The position numbers were made by a program, and so were the translations under genes. The notes beneath the pieces were generated by a model. The model did not search any database, was not told where the DNA came from, and saw nothing but the letters and a program-made list of their open reading frames with translations. Shown piece after piece: positions 1-7,990 of a DNA stretch of 54,019 nucleotides. How positions within the stretch are numbered: the first letter of the stretch is position 1; each line of letters starts with the position of its first letter. This DNA comes from a virus, in IMG/VR virus record IMGVR_UViG_3300030329_005776, positions 25,055 through 79,073 of that record; one strand, given 5' to 3'.

Positions 1-768
1 TTAGTGCGTGAAGTAGTTAAGCGGACTATGAATAAAGATACAGCCGTCAGAAATAAAACTGTCGCTATTTTAAAAGAAGCTTTTAGTGCTAAAAATGAAT
101 TAGGGAAAGAACTACGACTCTTTAAGACCTTAATGGAAACAACAGGAGTTTCTGCAAGGATTGGCGAAAAATTAATTCAAGAGACTAAAAAGGAATATAA
201 GAATCTAAATGAAAAGAAAATATTCTCAGAACAAAGCACATTAATTAAGAAAATTAATAAAGAAATTTCTAAATCTGTGTTCTCCAATTTCGTTCCAAAC
301 TACAAAGACATTGCAACTCTTTCGCAGATATTTGGCGAAGATGTAGGAGTTAAACATCGTGTTGTTTTAGAGGAAAAGGTCTTGTCTAAGATAACCCACA
401 AAAAACAAAAATATGAAAAAAATGATAAAGTAAACAATCTTGTTGTTAATAAGTTTGTTGAGAGGTTCAATAACCAGTATAAAACAACCCTATCAGAAAA
501 TCAAAAACATTTGCTTAATAAATATATTTTATCATTTTTAGATAACGGTGTTGACTTGAAATTATATATAAACGAGGAAATAAGTCGACTTAAAAGTATT
601 ATTAAAGAATCTTTTAATTTAGAAGAACTAAAAAAAGATAATAAGATGCTCGATAAAATGAAGAAAGTACAAGAGCTTCTAGAGTCTTGCAACAAAAAGC
701 CTTTAGATAAAGAAATGATTCAAAACATCCTTAAAGTACAACTAGTTGCCAAAGAGGTACAAAGCTAA
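1..768 (+). CDS. Hypothetical helical protein, probably 5'-truncated by the window edge
   Basis: I do not recognise this protein. The frame is open to the first base, so the start may lie outside the window. Possible starts inside it are GTG at 4 and ATG at 28. The product is lysine- and glutamate-rich and looks almost entirely alpha-helical, with likely coiled coil in the last third. It has no signal peptide, membrane segment or catalytic motif that I can see. Its stop codon overlaps the ATG of the next gene (TAATG), so the two are probably translationally coupled. In T4-like phages the portal and small prohead-core genes sit just upstream of the gp21 protease, so a head-assembly or core role is the contextual guess. 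Confidence 0.7.
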   Translation, partial: LVREVVKRTMNKDTAVRNKTVAILKEAFSAKNELGKELRLFKTLMETTGVSARIGEKLIQETKKEYKNLNEKKIFSEQSTLIKKINKEISKSVFSNFVPNYKDIATLSQIFGEDVGVKHRVVLEEKVLSKITHKKQKYEKNDKVNNLVVNKFVERFNNQYKTTLSENQKHLLNKYILSFLDNGVDLKLYINEEISRLKSIIKESFNLEELKKDNKMLDKMKKVQELLESCNKKPLDKEMIQNILKVQLVAKEVQS

Positions 769-1367
769 TGGCAGCGTTTAATGTAAAGGTTGAAGGCCCA
801 AGAGGCACTTTTGAAGATGTGCCACCGCCTCCCAAATTTAAAGTTAAGGTGGAATCACCAATTGCAGCAAAGGTAAATTTAAAGGCCAGAAAAACAATGG
901 ATGGAAATATATTAATAGTTGACCATCCAGAAATAGATATTGTTTTATCGCCTTCGCAGAATAAAGTTTTTGCTCTATCTAAAAATCAATATGGTGATCA
1001 TGTGTACGCAACACAGTCCAGGCTATTTGAACACTTAGCTAAAAATGGAGTTGTCGATGCATCTACAATTCATGGTGGAAATATATTTGGTTCTCTAGAA
1101 GGTACTATAATGACTCCGTTGGAACCCGCAAAGGTTGATCCAATTCAAATGTCTCTATACACTGTAGTTTCATTCTTGTTAGAAGAGAAGCCACATTATC
1201 TCGCAGTTCAGCAATATAAGATTGATTTTGAAAAAGATCTTCTTGATCCTAGCGAGAAAGATTCGACTGAACTTGGCGAAGTACCACACGAACCATTTAA
1301 GGGCACTGTTAACCAATTTACTGGATATCCTGCTCAATATGGTTTAACAGGCTTTACTGGGTATTAA
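768..1367 (+). CDS. Hypothetical head-module protein
   Basis: This 199-residue protein belongs to no family I recognise. The N-terminus is proline-rich (VPPPPKFKVKV) and is followed by short beta-prone stretches. The C-terminus is rich in Gly, Tyr and Phe, with the repeated element TGY or TGF (FTGYPAQYGLTGFTGY). There is no signal peptide or membrane helix. The start codon overlaps the preceding stop by one base. It lies between a helical protein and the DUF1360-like gene, upstream of the prohead protease, so a minor virion or assembly role is likely but unproven. Confidence 0.75.
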   Translation: MAAFNVKVEGPRGTFEDVPPPPKFKVKVESPIAAKVNLKARKTMDGNILIVDHPEIDIVLSPSQNKVFALSKNQYGDHVYATQSRLFEHLAKNGVVDASTIHGGNIFGSLEGTIMTPLEPAKVDPIQMSLYTVVSFLLEEKPHYLAVQQYKIDFEKDLLDPSEKDSTELGEVPHEPFKGTVNQFTGYPAQYGLTGFTGY

Positions 1368-1398
1368 TATTAATTTAAAAAGAGATATAGAGGTTTAA

Positions 1399-1728
1399 AT
1401 GGATTTATTATATTTTGTTCTTGCTGCATACGGCATGACCCAAATAATAATTTTGGGATCAATATTTAATAAAGTACGCCCTTCTAAAAGTTGGCTCAAG
1501 GGTTTTGGAAAGCTTTTTCATTGTCCAATGTGCATGGGCTTTTGGGTTGGTGTGTTTTTGTTTGGAATTAATGGTTATACAGAACTATTTACATTTGAAT
1601 ACAATTTAGCGAATGCACTTGTATTGGGGTGCTTAAGCTCTGGTACGAGCTATTTGTTAAGCGTATTGGTTAATGATTTTGGGTTTAAAATAACTCATAA
1701 AAACGAGGGAGATTGTTATGTTGACTAA
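1399..1728 (+). CDS. DUF1360-like membrane protein with CxxC motif
   Basis: The 109-residue product begins with a hydrophobic helix (about residues 3-22). It then has the motif FHCPMCMGFWVG (about residues 46-57), followed by further hydrophobic segments. A CPxC/GFW motif next to membrane helices is characteristic of the DUF1360 family, which many T4-like phages carry and whose function is unknown. The start is an ATG behind the AGAGG at about 1389-1393. It sits among head genes, yet the protein should be membrane-inserted, which suggests a role at the membrane during head assembly or infection; that is inference. Confidence 0.75.
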   Translation: MDLLYFVLAAYGMTQIIILGSIFNKVRPSKSWLKGFGKLFHCPMCMGFWVGVFLFGINGYTELFTFEYNLANALVLGCLSSGTSYLLSVLVNDFGFKITHKNEGDCYVD

Positions 1729-1798
1729 AAAATGGAAACTACAGCCCGTTCGACGTTGTTGCAGCGGCTCTAGTATCGGGCGGCTTGAGGCCGCGTAA
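1718..1798 (+). CDS. Possible 26-residue basic peptide, or a structured leader of the protease gene
   Basis: A short ORF starts inside the end of the DUF1360-like gene, behind the ribosome-binding site GAGGGA (1705-1710). It ends just before the protease gene. It would encode a basic peptide with two adjacent cysteines (VRRCCSG). The DNA is visibly more GC-rich than its neighbours. A hairpin, GCGGC-TTGAG-GCCGC, spans 1780-1794. The segment may encode a peptide, may be an RNA structure controlling gp21 translation, or both. T4 has small prohead-core genes (67 and 68) in this position, but I see no clear similarity. Confidence 0.35.
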   Translation: MLTKKWKLQPVRRCCSGSSIGRLEAA

Positions 1799-1811
1799 AG
1801 GAAGGGAAAAG

Positions 1812-2447
1812 ATGTCTAAAGGACTTTTAAGAGAGTATTATGAACTAAAGTGCGATGATCGTGGCTGCAAAGATCTCTTGAATGAGAGCGAAAAAAGGAT
1901 GATCAACGATGGATTTTTGTTGTTTCCTGCAAAGTTGCAGCAATGTGATGTACAAAATGGGAATGGTAGAGTCTACGGTCGACAAGTTTTAGAAAGAGAG
2001 ATCGAAAACTATGCGAAAATGGTTGCTGAAGGTCGCGCTATTGGCGAATGTGACCATCCGGACGATAGTGTGATAAATCTTAAAAATGCTTCTCACAAAG
2101 TTGTTAGAATTTGGTGGGATGGAGATGACGTTATAGGGGTAATTCAATGCCTTAAAACCCCTTCCGGTCAAATCCTAGAGGGCCTATATAAAAGTGGCGT
2201 TAAATTTGGATTCTCTTCCAGAGCCTTGGGCTCTCTAGGTCCATGCCCAAGAGGCACCGGAGCACAGATGGTTCAAGATGATCTTCAATTGATTTGTTTT
2301 GATGCTGTTTCCGAACCTTCAGCACCAGAGGCATATATTCTAGATCAAAAAGTAAAGATGTATGAAAACGTAGAAAAAGATTTGTCTAAAATTTTTACAA
2401 AAGGTGATAGAATTAATAGAGCTTTAAATAATATCTTTATAGGGTGA
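1812..2447 (+). CDS. 21: Prohead core protease (T4 gp21-like)
   Basis: This is the serine protease of T4-like phages that digests the scaffold and trims head proteins after prohead assembly. The 211-residue product shows the family layout: His in ECDHPDD (about residue 82), Ser in FGFSSRALGSL (about 135) and a conserved LICFDAVSEPSAPEA block (about 160-174). The length matches T4 gp21 (about 212). I chose ATG 1812 over an upstream TTG at 1785 because AAGGAAGG (1798-1805) is a strong ribosome-binding site at the right distance and the N-terminus then matches the family start. It is followed closely by a short core-like protein, and the scaffold and capsid genes come next. Confidence 0.92.
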   Translation: MSKGLLREYYELKCDDRGCKDLLNESEKRMINDGFLLFPAKLQQCDVQNGNGRVYGRQVLEREIENYAKMVAEGRAIGECDHPDDSVINLKNASHKVVRIWWDGDDVIGVIQCLKTPSGQILEGLYKSGVKFGFSSRALGSLGPCPRGTGAQMVQDDLQLICFDAVSEPSAPEAYILDQKVKMYENVEKDLSKIFTKGDRINRALNNIFIG

Positions 2448-2450
2448 TAC

Positions 2451-2888
2451 ATGAAAAAATCAGAATTAAAAAATGTTTTAAAACCATTGATTAAACAATG
2501 TGTTAAAGAGGTGCTATTAGAAGAGGGCGTTTTATCTAATATTGTTTCTGAGGTTGCAGTTGGGCTTAAACCACTATTAACGGAAAATAGGAATTATAGT
2601 GCTGAAAAAAGCGTTGCGACCTCTAATCAAGATGCACTTCTACAACAACAAAGAGCAGAACTTGAAGAAGAGAAGCAGAGAATGATAAAAGAACAAAAAA
2701 GAAAAATTTTAAATGCCACCGGATTTGGTAATGAAATTTTTGAAGGCGTAGATCCAATTTCTTCTGTTGGTGTTCCTGATGAAAGTCCATCTCACGGAGC
2801 GCTATCAGGGATTGACCCTAAAGACCCAGGAGTAGATATATCTGGTATCATGGCTCTTGGTGGCCACAAATGGAATAAGTTAGTTTAA
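2451..2888 (+). CDS. Probable prohead core or internal head protein
   Basis: This 145-residue protein starts with an amphipathic, lysine-rich helix ending in VLLEEG. That resembles the hydrophobic-x-Glu cleavage sites used by gp21-type proteases. A Gln/Glu-rich coiled coil (about residues 60-85) follows. The C-terminal third is Gly/Pro/Asp-rich and ends in a conserved-looking LGGHKWNKLV. It lies three bases after the protease stop. Together these features suggest a core component that gp21 processes. No enzyme motif is visible and I cannot give a family name. Confidence 0.7.
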   Translation: MKKSELKNVLKPLIKQCVKEVLLEEGVLSNIVSEVAVGLKPLLTENRNYSAEKSVATSNQDALLQQQRAELEEEKQRMIKEQKRKILNATGFGNEIFEGVDPISSVGVPDESPSHGALSGIDPKDPGVDISGIMALGGHKWNKLV

Positions 2889-2898
2889 AGGAAATAAA

Positions 2899-3126
2899 AT
2901 GGCAAAAACAATTAATGTAGAAGTTAAACCGAGAGACAAAAACGAACATCCAGAAAGAGTGATAAAAAGATTTATGAAAAAAGTAAAAAATAGTAAAGTT
3001 TTAGAACTCTACAAAGAGCGAATGAGATATGAGAAGCGTTCTGACAAAAAGAGAAAACAAAAGGCAAGAAGAAAAAAACTTTTAGAAAAACTTCACAATC
3101 AAAGAATTAAGGAATTAGGAAACTAA
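2899..3126 (+). CDS. rpsU: Ribosomal protein bS21-like
   Basis: The 75-residue, extremely basic product matches the bacterial small-subunit protein S21 in size and pattern. It opens with a short beta-like segment (INVEVKPRD). The block ERVIKRFMKKVKNSKVLE (about residues 19-36) corresponds to the family's ALRRFKR...GVL region, and YEKRSDKKRKQKARRKK corresponds to the YEKPTxxRKR..A tail. In bacteria, bS21 sits near the anti-Shine-Dalgarno end of 16S rRNA and helps initiation. Phage-encoded S21 is known from marine phages and may bias ribosomes toward viral mRNA. Its place between head genes, apart from any translation gene, is odd and suggests late expression. Confidence 0.85.
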   Translation: MAKTINVEVKPRDKNEHPERVIKRFMKKVKNSKVLELYKERMRYEKRSDKKRKQKARRKKLLEKLHNQRIKELGN

Positions 3127-3151
3127 TTAGAGTTAAAAGGAGCAGTGAAAT

Positions 3152-3562
3152 ATGTCACATGAAATAGCAAATCCCGGACGTTCACCAGGGTTGAGAAATG
3201 TTGGTTCTTATCAGGCTTCGGGCCACCCGTTTGTTTATGGGGCGACTGTGGCAGACGGTGCAGAAACAAAAGTATCATTTCCCTTTGTTACAAAGTCGAT
3301 AACGGTGATTGCATCAGGTACGACTAATGACCCTCTTATTGGAATTACATTTAATTCAACAAGTAGTGCTGGAAATGTAATATCAGGAAAACACTATATT
3401 ACAATGGACAGTAGCGGAGATAGTATGACCTTTGACGTTAAATGTAAAGAAATTTATATTCACGCCAAAAACGCCACTAGCGGTTTCGAAATGTATGCCT
3501 CCTTAACTAATATTCCCACACATAGCATGTATGACCTCACAGGTTCAGGACTCACTGACTAG
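3152..3562 (+). CDS. Small beta-rich virion protein (hypothetical)
   Basis: This 136-residue protein is rich in Ser, Thr and Gly with alternating hydrophobic stretches, as expected for a beta-sandwich. No cysteine pattern suggests metal binding; the only Cys is in DVKCKEIY. A good ribosome-binding site (AAGGAGCAG, about 3138-3146) precedes the ATG. Its stop overlaps the GTG start of the LamG-type gene (TAGTG), so the pair is probably co-translated. Context and composition suggest a head decoration or head-fibre component. I do not recognise a named family. Confidence 0.7.
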   Translation: MSHEIANPGRSPGLRNVGSYQASGHPFVYGATVADGAETKVSFPFVTKSITVIASGTTNDPLIGITFNSTSSAGNVISGKHYITMDSSGDSMTFDVKCKEIYIHAKNATSGFEMYASLTNIPTHSMYDLTGSGLTD

Positions 3563-4401
3563 TGGGTTTTCATAAGGCCATCGCTGGTAAAATAAGAGCG
3601 GGTGGCAAAACCGGCAGATCTGGATTTGGCAGTAGCACTGGAGGCAGATCACGCCGTTGGGCCGGAACAATCCCAACCGCTTACTGGAGAGTCCAAGGAA
3701 TTGCTGCAGACGCAACCACTCTCCCAGATGTATCAAAAGCAGGTAATGATTTAGATGGCACTTTAGCTGGAACTGTTGATGAAACGGGCGCTGATGCCAC
3801 GTGGAATACAACTACAACTGCTAATGGCAGCAACCAAAGCCTTCGTTTTAACGGCACTGACAATAAGGTGACAATAGCTTATAACGCAAAGCTTAAGCCC
3901 GACAATTCGATTAAAAAGCTGTCTGTTTCTATGTGGATCAAGACTGATCAAAATAGTGATTATCTGATGGTCACCGAAGAAGACGCTCATTCACCGACTG
4001 CCGGTTGGTTTTATGGCGCAATTGGCGTAGGTACAACTAATAAAGCAAACGTTTATTGGAATACTGCCGGTAGTCCTGGCTGGAAAGCTAGCACAACATC
4101 TGTACAAGATGACAATTGGCATCACATTGTGCACGTATATAACGGAGATGCAACAAACGAAATAAGCATTTATATCGATGGCGTTTTAGAAACTGAATCT
4201 GGCGCTCAAAGTGGCAATTTTGTTCTTGGCAATGTACCAGTATTGTTAGGATATCGCCGCCATTCAGGCGCAAATTATTATAAATATTATATGGATGAAA
4301 TAGCGTACTGGACAGATATAGCTCTCACTGCAGATCAAGTTACAGACCTATATAATAAGGGAAAAGTTCAAAATTGTTTTGCAGGAATTAGAAAGTCATA
4401 A
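3562..4401 (+). CDS. LamG/concanavalin-like jelly-roll virion protein
   Basis: The 279-residue product starts with a basic Gly/Arg/Ser-rich segment (about residues 1-35). A LamG-like fold follows. Its landmarks are SLRFNGTDNKVTI (about 92-104), LSVSMWIKT, DDNWHHIVHVYNG, EISIYIDGVL, and a closing MDEIAYWTDIALTADQV. These are the usual signatures of laminin-G/concanavalin domains, which bind carbohydrate or protein surfaces. It probably decorates the capsid or binds host or particle glycans. The GTG start overlaps the preceding stop, and no other start nearby has a better ribosome-binding site. No signal peptide is present, as expected for a virion part. Confidence 0.8.
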   Translation: MGFHKAIAGKIRAGGKTGRSGFGSSTGGRSRRWAGTIPTAYWRVQGIAADATTLPDVSKAGNDLDGTLAGTVDETGADATWNTTTTANGSNQSLRFNGTDNKVTIAYNAKLKPDNSIKKLSVSMWIKTDQNSDYLMVTEEDAHSPTAGWFYGAIGVGTTNKANVYWNTAGSPGWKASTTSVQDDNWHHIVHVYNGDATNEISIYIDGVLETESGAQSGNFVLGNVPVLLGYRRHSGANYYKYYMDEIAYWTDIALTADQVTDLYNKGKVQNCFAGIRKS

Positions 4402-4465
4402 TATTAATGTATGACTGAGCCGTTCCCCTCTTTAAAATATAAAAGTCATTTACATGTTTGTCAAA

Positions 4466-4473
4466 CTATTTAT
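4466..4473 (+). promoter_or_regulatory. Candidate late promoter element CTATTTAT before the scaffold gene
   Basis: CTATTTAT lies 31 bases upstream of the gp22-like gene. The same element, usually preceded by AA or TA, occurs before several other virion genes in this window at 18-52 bases from the start codon. I infer that it is the -10-like element of a phage late promoter. Confidence 0.45.
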
Positions 4474-4504
4474 TCTTGAAAAACTGTTTTAAAGGAGCAG
4501 AAGT

Positions 4505-5662
4505 ATGTCTAATATGTTGGAACAAGCTATTATCGATGCCGAGTCATTAAAAGAAGCCGCCCGTCAAAGCGCTGAAGAAAAAATTGTAGAGCACTTTTCG
4601 AAAGATATTAAAGAAGCCGTCAATATGATCTTGGAACAAGAGGAAATGTTTGGACTAGGAGATTTCGGCACAATGGCCGATACGCAAGCCTATGATCCAA
4701 TGGCAGCCGCAATGCCAGCAGCCATGACACCAGCCGCCCCTTCAGTTGTTGATGTCGAGGCAGAAGAAAATACGAAAGATAATGGTAAATTTGTTGTAGA
4801 TCAGTTGCCATATGCGGCAACCACAGACAGTAAAACATTTGTAAGTATCGACTTGGACCGACTTGAAGAGTCAATAAGACAAGAACTTGACGAAAACTCG
4901 ATGGGAGTTGAAAGCTTGGAAGAAGAGTACGATCTGGAAGAAGCGCTTCTTTTTGAAGAGCCCGTACCTGAAGACGAAGATGACGACGATTCCGACGTCG
5001 GAGATGAAGATGATGATTCTGTTAACGAGAGCATTACACAAATGATTAAAGATGTTTTGGCAGAAGAAATGAGTGATCTTCTGGATGAGGATGAAGAGGA
5101 GCATATGCCACTCTTAGAAGAAGAAACAGAGGAAGAAGAAACAGAGGAAGACACAGACGACAAAAAAGAACTCACTCCTGCACAAAAGAAACTTCCTCAA
5201 GCATTACAGGATAAAATCCTTAGTGAATCTAAAACACTTAAAACAAACAACAAATCTCTCTTAAAAGAGCAAAAGACACTTAACAAAAAAGTCCATTTAC
5301 TAGAAGAAAAACTAGAGAAATATGGCACAGTCATTAATAAGCTTCAAGAGAAGCTTAATGAAACTAATTTGGCAAACGCTAAATTATTATATCAAAACCG
5401 CGTTTTGGATAGCGACTCCTTGAATGAGCGACAAAAAGATAGAATTGTCGAAACTATCATGAATGCAAAAACAGTTGAAGAAGCAAAAATTATATATGAA
5501 ACTCTTCAAAGTGCAGTGGGAGCTAACTCATCTAGACGTAAGCCAAAATCACTGAACGAAGTTGTGACTAAACGCTCTTCAGCCTTTATGCCTCGCAAAG
5601 AGGAAAAAAGGGTAGATCCCTTTACGGCAAGAATGAAAGCTCTTGCTGGAATTAAGGACTAG
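4505..5662 (+). CDS. 22: Prohead core scaffold protein (T4 gp22-like)
   Basis: Position immediately before the capsid gene, strong acidity and coiled coil identify this as the gp22-type core scaffold. Residues about 120-240 are dominated by Asp and Glu runs. Residues about 225-320 form a helical coiled coil (LLKEQKTLNKKVHLLEEKLEK). The C-terminus is basic (FMPRKEEKRVDPFTARMKALAG) and probably contacts the capsid. Several hydrophobic-x-Glu tripeptides offer gp21 cleavage sites, as expected for a scaffold that is digested away. At 385 residues it is longer than T4 gp22 (269), mainly through the acidic stretch. AAGGAGCAG gives a strong ribosome-binding site. Confidence 0.85.
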   Translation: MSNMLEQAIIDAESLKEAARQSAEEKIVEHFSKDIKEAVNMILEQEEMFGLGDFGTMADTQAYDPMAAAMPAAMTPAAPSVVDVEAEENTKDNGKFVVDQLPYAATTDSKTFVSIDLDRLEESIRQELDENSMGVESLEEEYDLEEALLFEEPVPEDEDDDDSDVGDEDDDSVNESITQMIKDVLAEEMSDLLDEDEEEHMPLLEEETEEEETEEDTDDKKELTPAQKKLPQALQDKILSESKTLKTNNKSLLKEQKTLNKKVHLLEEKLEKYGTVINKLQEKLNETNLANAKLLYQNRVLDSDSLNERQKDRIVETIMNAKTVEEAKIIYETLQSAVGANSSRRKPKSLNEVVTKRSSAFMPRKEEKRVDPFTARMKALAGIKD

Positions 5663-5695
5663 ATTTTTTATTTTATAAAGGAGGAGAAAAAAACA

Positions 5696-7483
5696 ATGTC
5701 TATACTTCAAAAATTAACAGAAGGTATCGTTAATCGCGATATGAAGAAGGAAGGCGCCGCTCTGCTTAACAAGTGGGGTAAAACCGGACTTCTAGAGGGT
5801 CTTGGAAGTGAGAGTGCTAAAAACAGTATGTCTCGTCTTCTTGAGAACCAAGCAAAAGAGCTTCTTAGAGAGGCTTCCACGATGGCAGGTGGTGATGTCG
5901 AGGGCTTCGCAGCAGTCGCATTCCCAATCGTTCGTCGTGTTTTCGGTGGCTTGATCGCCAATGATCTGGTCAGTGTCCAGCCCATGAGTCTACCTTCGGG
6001 TCTGATTTTCTTCATGGATTTCACTGCTGGAGGTGACCGCCTGTCAATGAAGGGCCCTGAGGGTGCCGATTCACTATATGGCGGTGGCAAAGTCGGTCAG
6101 GAAATCACCGAGGGTGTAACTCTTACGGGCCGAAATGCTGAAGGCAGCTTTTATGAGCTTAATAATGGCTATTCTTCGCCAACCGGTTCGACAACGCTTG
6201 TTCACACAATTGTTGCCTCTGGTACATTTGGTGCAGATCCAGACACTGGTTCGGATTTATCGAGGGCTCAAGTTGAAGAGATTCTTCAATGGGATCCTGC
6301 TGTTGTTTCTGGTACAACCTCATACGCAATTGCTGCTGTCGAGCTTACTGGTACTAGTAATGATGTAGATCAGTTCAATTATAAAAACTTGATTGCACTT
6401 GTAGCCAGAGATGGCTCCAATGATCCTGGTACGTATGACGCCAACACCCCTCAAGCTCGTCGTTTGACTTGCTTTGCTGCTGGTACCGGCTCAGAGGGTA
6501 AATCTGCCACTCAAACTCAAAGACTTCTTGTCGTTGGTTTGCGCGACAATTCCACTGGTGCTGCCGTTGAGGCATCAATGAACACAACTGAAACTTATGA
6601 GTTCCCGTTGACTGACAACTTTGGTGGTACAGCCGCCGCAGGCGCCGGTCAAGCGATTGGTGCGGTTGTTGGCGACGATACGTGGGGTCTTGAGAATAAC
6701 GAAGCCATTCCTGAGATTGATCTTAAGGTAGATTCCGTGTCCGTCACGGCAATCACCAAAAAGCTCAAAGCAAAGTGGACTCCTGAACTCGGTCAGGATC
6801 TTAATGCTTATCACAACCTTGATGCAGAGGTTGAGCTTACTTCAATCCTTTCTGAGCAGATTGCTCTTGAGATTGACAGAGAGATTCTTGAGGATCTGAT
6901 TAAAGGTGCAACTGCCGGTACTTATTACTGGTCGCGTTCACCTGGGCTGTTCGTAAATCGTACAACCGGTTCTGAGATTGGTGCATCTTCGGCTGCTCCT
7001 GACTTCACCGGTACTGTTTCTGAGTGGTATGAGACACTTCTGGAAACGGTTAACGATGTTTCAGCACAAATTCACCGCAAGACGCTTCGTGGTGGCGCAA
7101 ACTTTATTGTTTGTAGTCCAGAGGTTGCTTCGATTCTTGAGTTTACTGCTGGTTTCCGTGCATCGGTTGCTGTCGATGAGAACAAGGGCACTGCAGGCGC
7201 TCAAAAGGTTGGTTCGGTTAGTAAGAAATGGGACGTTTACGTCGATCCTTACTTCCCCCGTAACGTGCTTCTTGTAGGACGTAAGGGCAATAGCTTCCTT
7301 GAGAGTGGCTATGTATACGCACCTTATGTACCGTTGCAAGTTACTCCCACTATCTTTGGTACGGAAGACTTCGTACCACGTAAGGGTGTCATGACTCGTT
7401 ACGCCAAGAAGATGGTTCGACCTGATATGTATGGTCTGGTTGTTGTTCGAGGTCTCTTAGGTGAGGCTGGAGCTACTGCCTAA
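5696..7483 (+). CDS. 23: Major capsid protein (T4 gp23-like)
   Basis: This 595-residue protein is the precursor of the major head subunit. The N-terminal region resembles T4 gp23: a helical delta domain (SRLLENQAKELLREA) followed by AFPIVRRVFGGLIANDLVSVQPMSLPSGLIFFMDF (about residues 75-109), typical of gp23. Probable gp21 cleavage is after LRE (about residue 59). The C-terminus (FGTEDFVPRKGVMTRYAKKMVRP) is also family-like. It is longer than T4 gp23 (521), with a beta-rich insertion around residues 150-330. A strong GGAGG site precedes the ATG. The gene is followed by a terminator, and its codon use is more GC-rich than its neighbours', consistent with high expression. Confidence 0.96.
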   Translation: MSILQKLTEGIVNRDMKKEGAALLNKWGKTGLLEGLGSESAKNSMSRLLENQAKELLREASTMAGGDVEGFAAVAFPIVRRVFGGLIANDLVSVQPMSLPSGLIFFMDFTAGGDRLSMKGPEGADSLYGGGKVGQEITEGVTLTGRNAEGSFYELNNGYSSPTGSTTLVHTIVASGTFGADPDTGSDLSRAQVEEILQWDPAVVSGTTSYAIAAVELTGTSNDVDQFNYKNLIALVARDGSNDPGTYDANTPQARRLTCFAAGTGSEGKSATQTQRLLVVGLRDNSTGAAVEASMNTTETYEFPLTDNFGGTAAAGAGQAIGAVVGDDTWGLENNEAIPEIDLKVDSVSVTAITKKLKAKWTPELGQDLNAYHNLDAEVELTSILSEQIALEIDREILEDLIKGATAGTYYWSRSPGLFVNRTTGSEIGASSAAPDFTGTVSEWYETLLETVNDVSAQIHRKTLRGGANFIVCSPEVASILEFTAGFRASVAVDENKGTAGAQKVGSVSKKWDVYVDPYFPRNVLLVGRKGNSFLESGYVYAPYVPLQVTPTIFGTEDFVPRKGVMTRYAKKMVRPDMYGLVVVRGLLGEAGATA

Positions 7484-7512
7484 AAACTAATTTAGTTTAG
7501 TTTTAAACTTGA

Positions 7513-7543
7513 CCCCGGTTTCTTCGGAGACCGGGGTTTTTTA
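7513..7543 (+). terminator. Rho-independent terminator after the capsid gene
   Basis: A 10-bp stem, CCCCGGTTTC paired with GAGACCGGGG (one G-U pair), closes on a TTCG tetraloop and is followed by TTTTTT. This is a textbook intrinsic terminator, 30 bases after the capsid stop. It insulates capsid expression from the neck genes, which have their own candidate promoter. Confidence 0.93.
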
Positions 7544-7628
7544 TTTCCCACAAAGTAAAATACTTTCAAAAACAGCGTTGCTCAAATTTTGACGGCCCCA
7601 ATTTTTTGAGATTTTACTTTTTAAGGAA

Positions 7629-7636
7629 CTATTTAT
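7629..7636 (+). promoter_or_regulatory. Candidate late promoter element CTATTTAT
   Basis: CTATTTAT sits 20 bases before the next ATG, in the gap between the capsid terminator and a new gene. A new promoter is expected exactly here, because transcription from upstream should stop at the terminator. Confidence 0.5.
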
Positions 7637-7656
7637 TATAATCAAGGAGATTCCCC

Positions 7657-7938
7657 ATGGGCAAGAAAAGAAAAATGATAGCAAAAACTCAGAAATATGG
7701 TAAAAAGTATGCTCAACATCCAGCTTTGAGCACTCAGGAAGTTGAGGTCGAGGAAGTTAAATTTGAGCCGATTGTCAATCCGACTATAGAGGCGCCTAAA
7801 GAGAAAACTGTCAAGGTAGAACCAAAAGAGGCTCCAAAACCAAAAGAGGCTCCAAAAAAGACAACCAAGACGACCACAAAAAAGAAATCAATGTGGCCCA
7901 GCGCTAAAAAAAGCACAAAGACCACTTCTAAGAAATAA
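7657..7938 (+). CDS. Lys/Pro-rich basic protein (hypothetical)
   Basis: The 93-residue product starts with a basic segment (MGKKRKMIAKTQKYGKKY). A short acidic middle (VEVEEVKFEP) follows, then a low-complexity PKEAPK repeat and a Lys/Thr-rich tail (KKTTKTTTKKK). The tail resembles histone H1-like DNA-binding tails. It may bind packaged DNA or bridge head proteins, but this rests on composition only. AAGGAG precedes the ATG. It stands directly after the capsid terminator and ahead of the neck genes. Confidence 0.75.
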   Translation: MGKKRKMIAKTQKYGKKYAQHPALSTQEVEVEEVKFEPIVNPTIEAPKEKTVKVEPKEAPKPKEAPKKTTKTTTKKKSMWPSAKKSTKTTSKK

Positions 7939-7964
7939 CATTTAGTTTTTTGTCTCTCTCTCAA

Positions 7965-7972
7965 CTATTTAC
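7965..7972 (+). promoter_or_regulatory. Candidate late promoter element CTATTTAC
   Basis: CTATTTAC is a one-base variant of the late motif. It lies 18 bases before the gp13-like gene, and the gene's ribosome-binding site (GAGAGGAG) follows almost at once. The weaker match makes this call less certain than the other sites. Confidence 0.35.
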
Positions 7973-7990
7973 TGAGAGGAGATCAAATGA

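Noticed and set aside
4062-4300. Minus-strand ORFs opposite the LamG-like gene
   Set aside because: They lack ribosome-binding sites and recognisable domains, and the + strand protein is clearly a domain protein.
4801-5175. Minus-strand Ser-rich ORF opposite the gp22-like gene
   Set aside because: It is the mirror of the GAA/GAT-rich acidic coding stretch, has low complexity and no ribosome-binding site. A similar shadow lies opposite the acidic gene at 48919.
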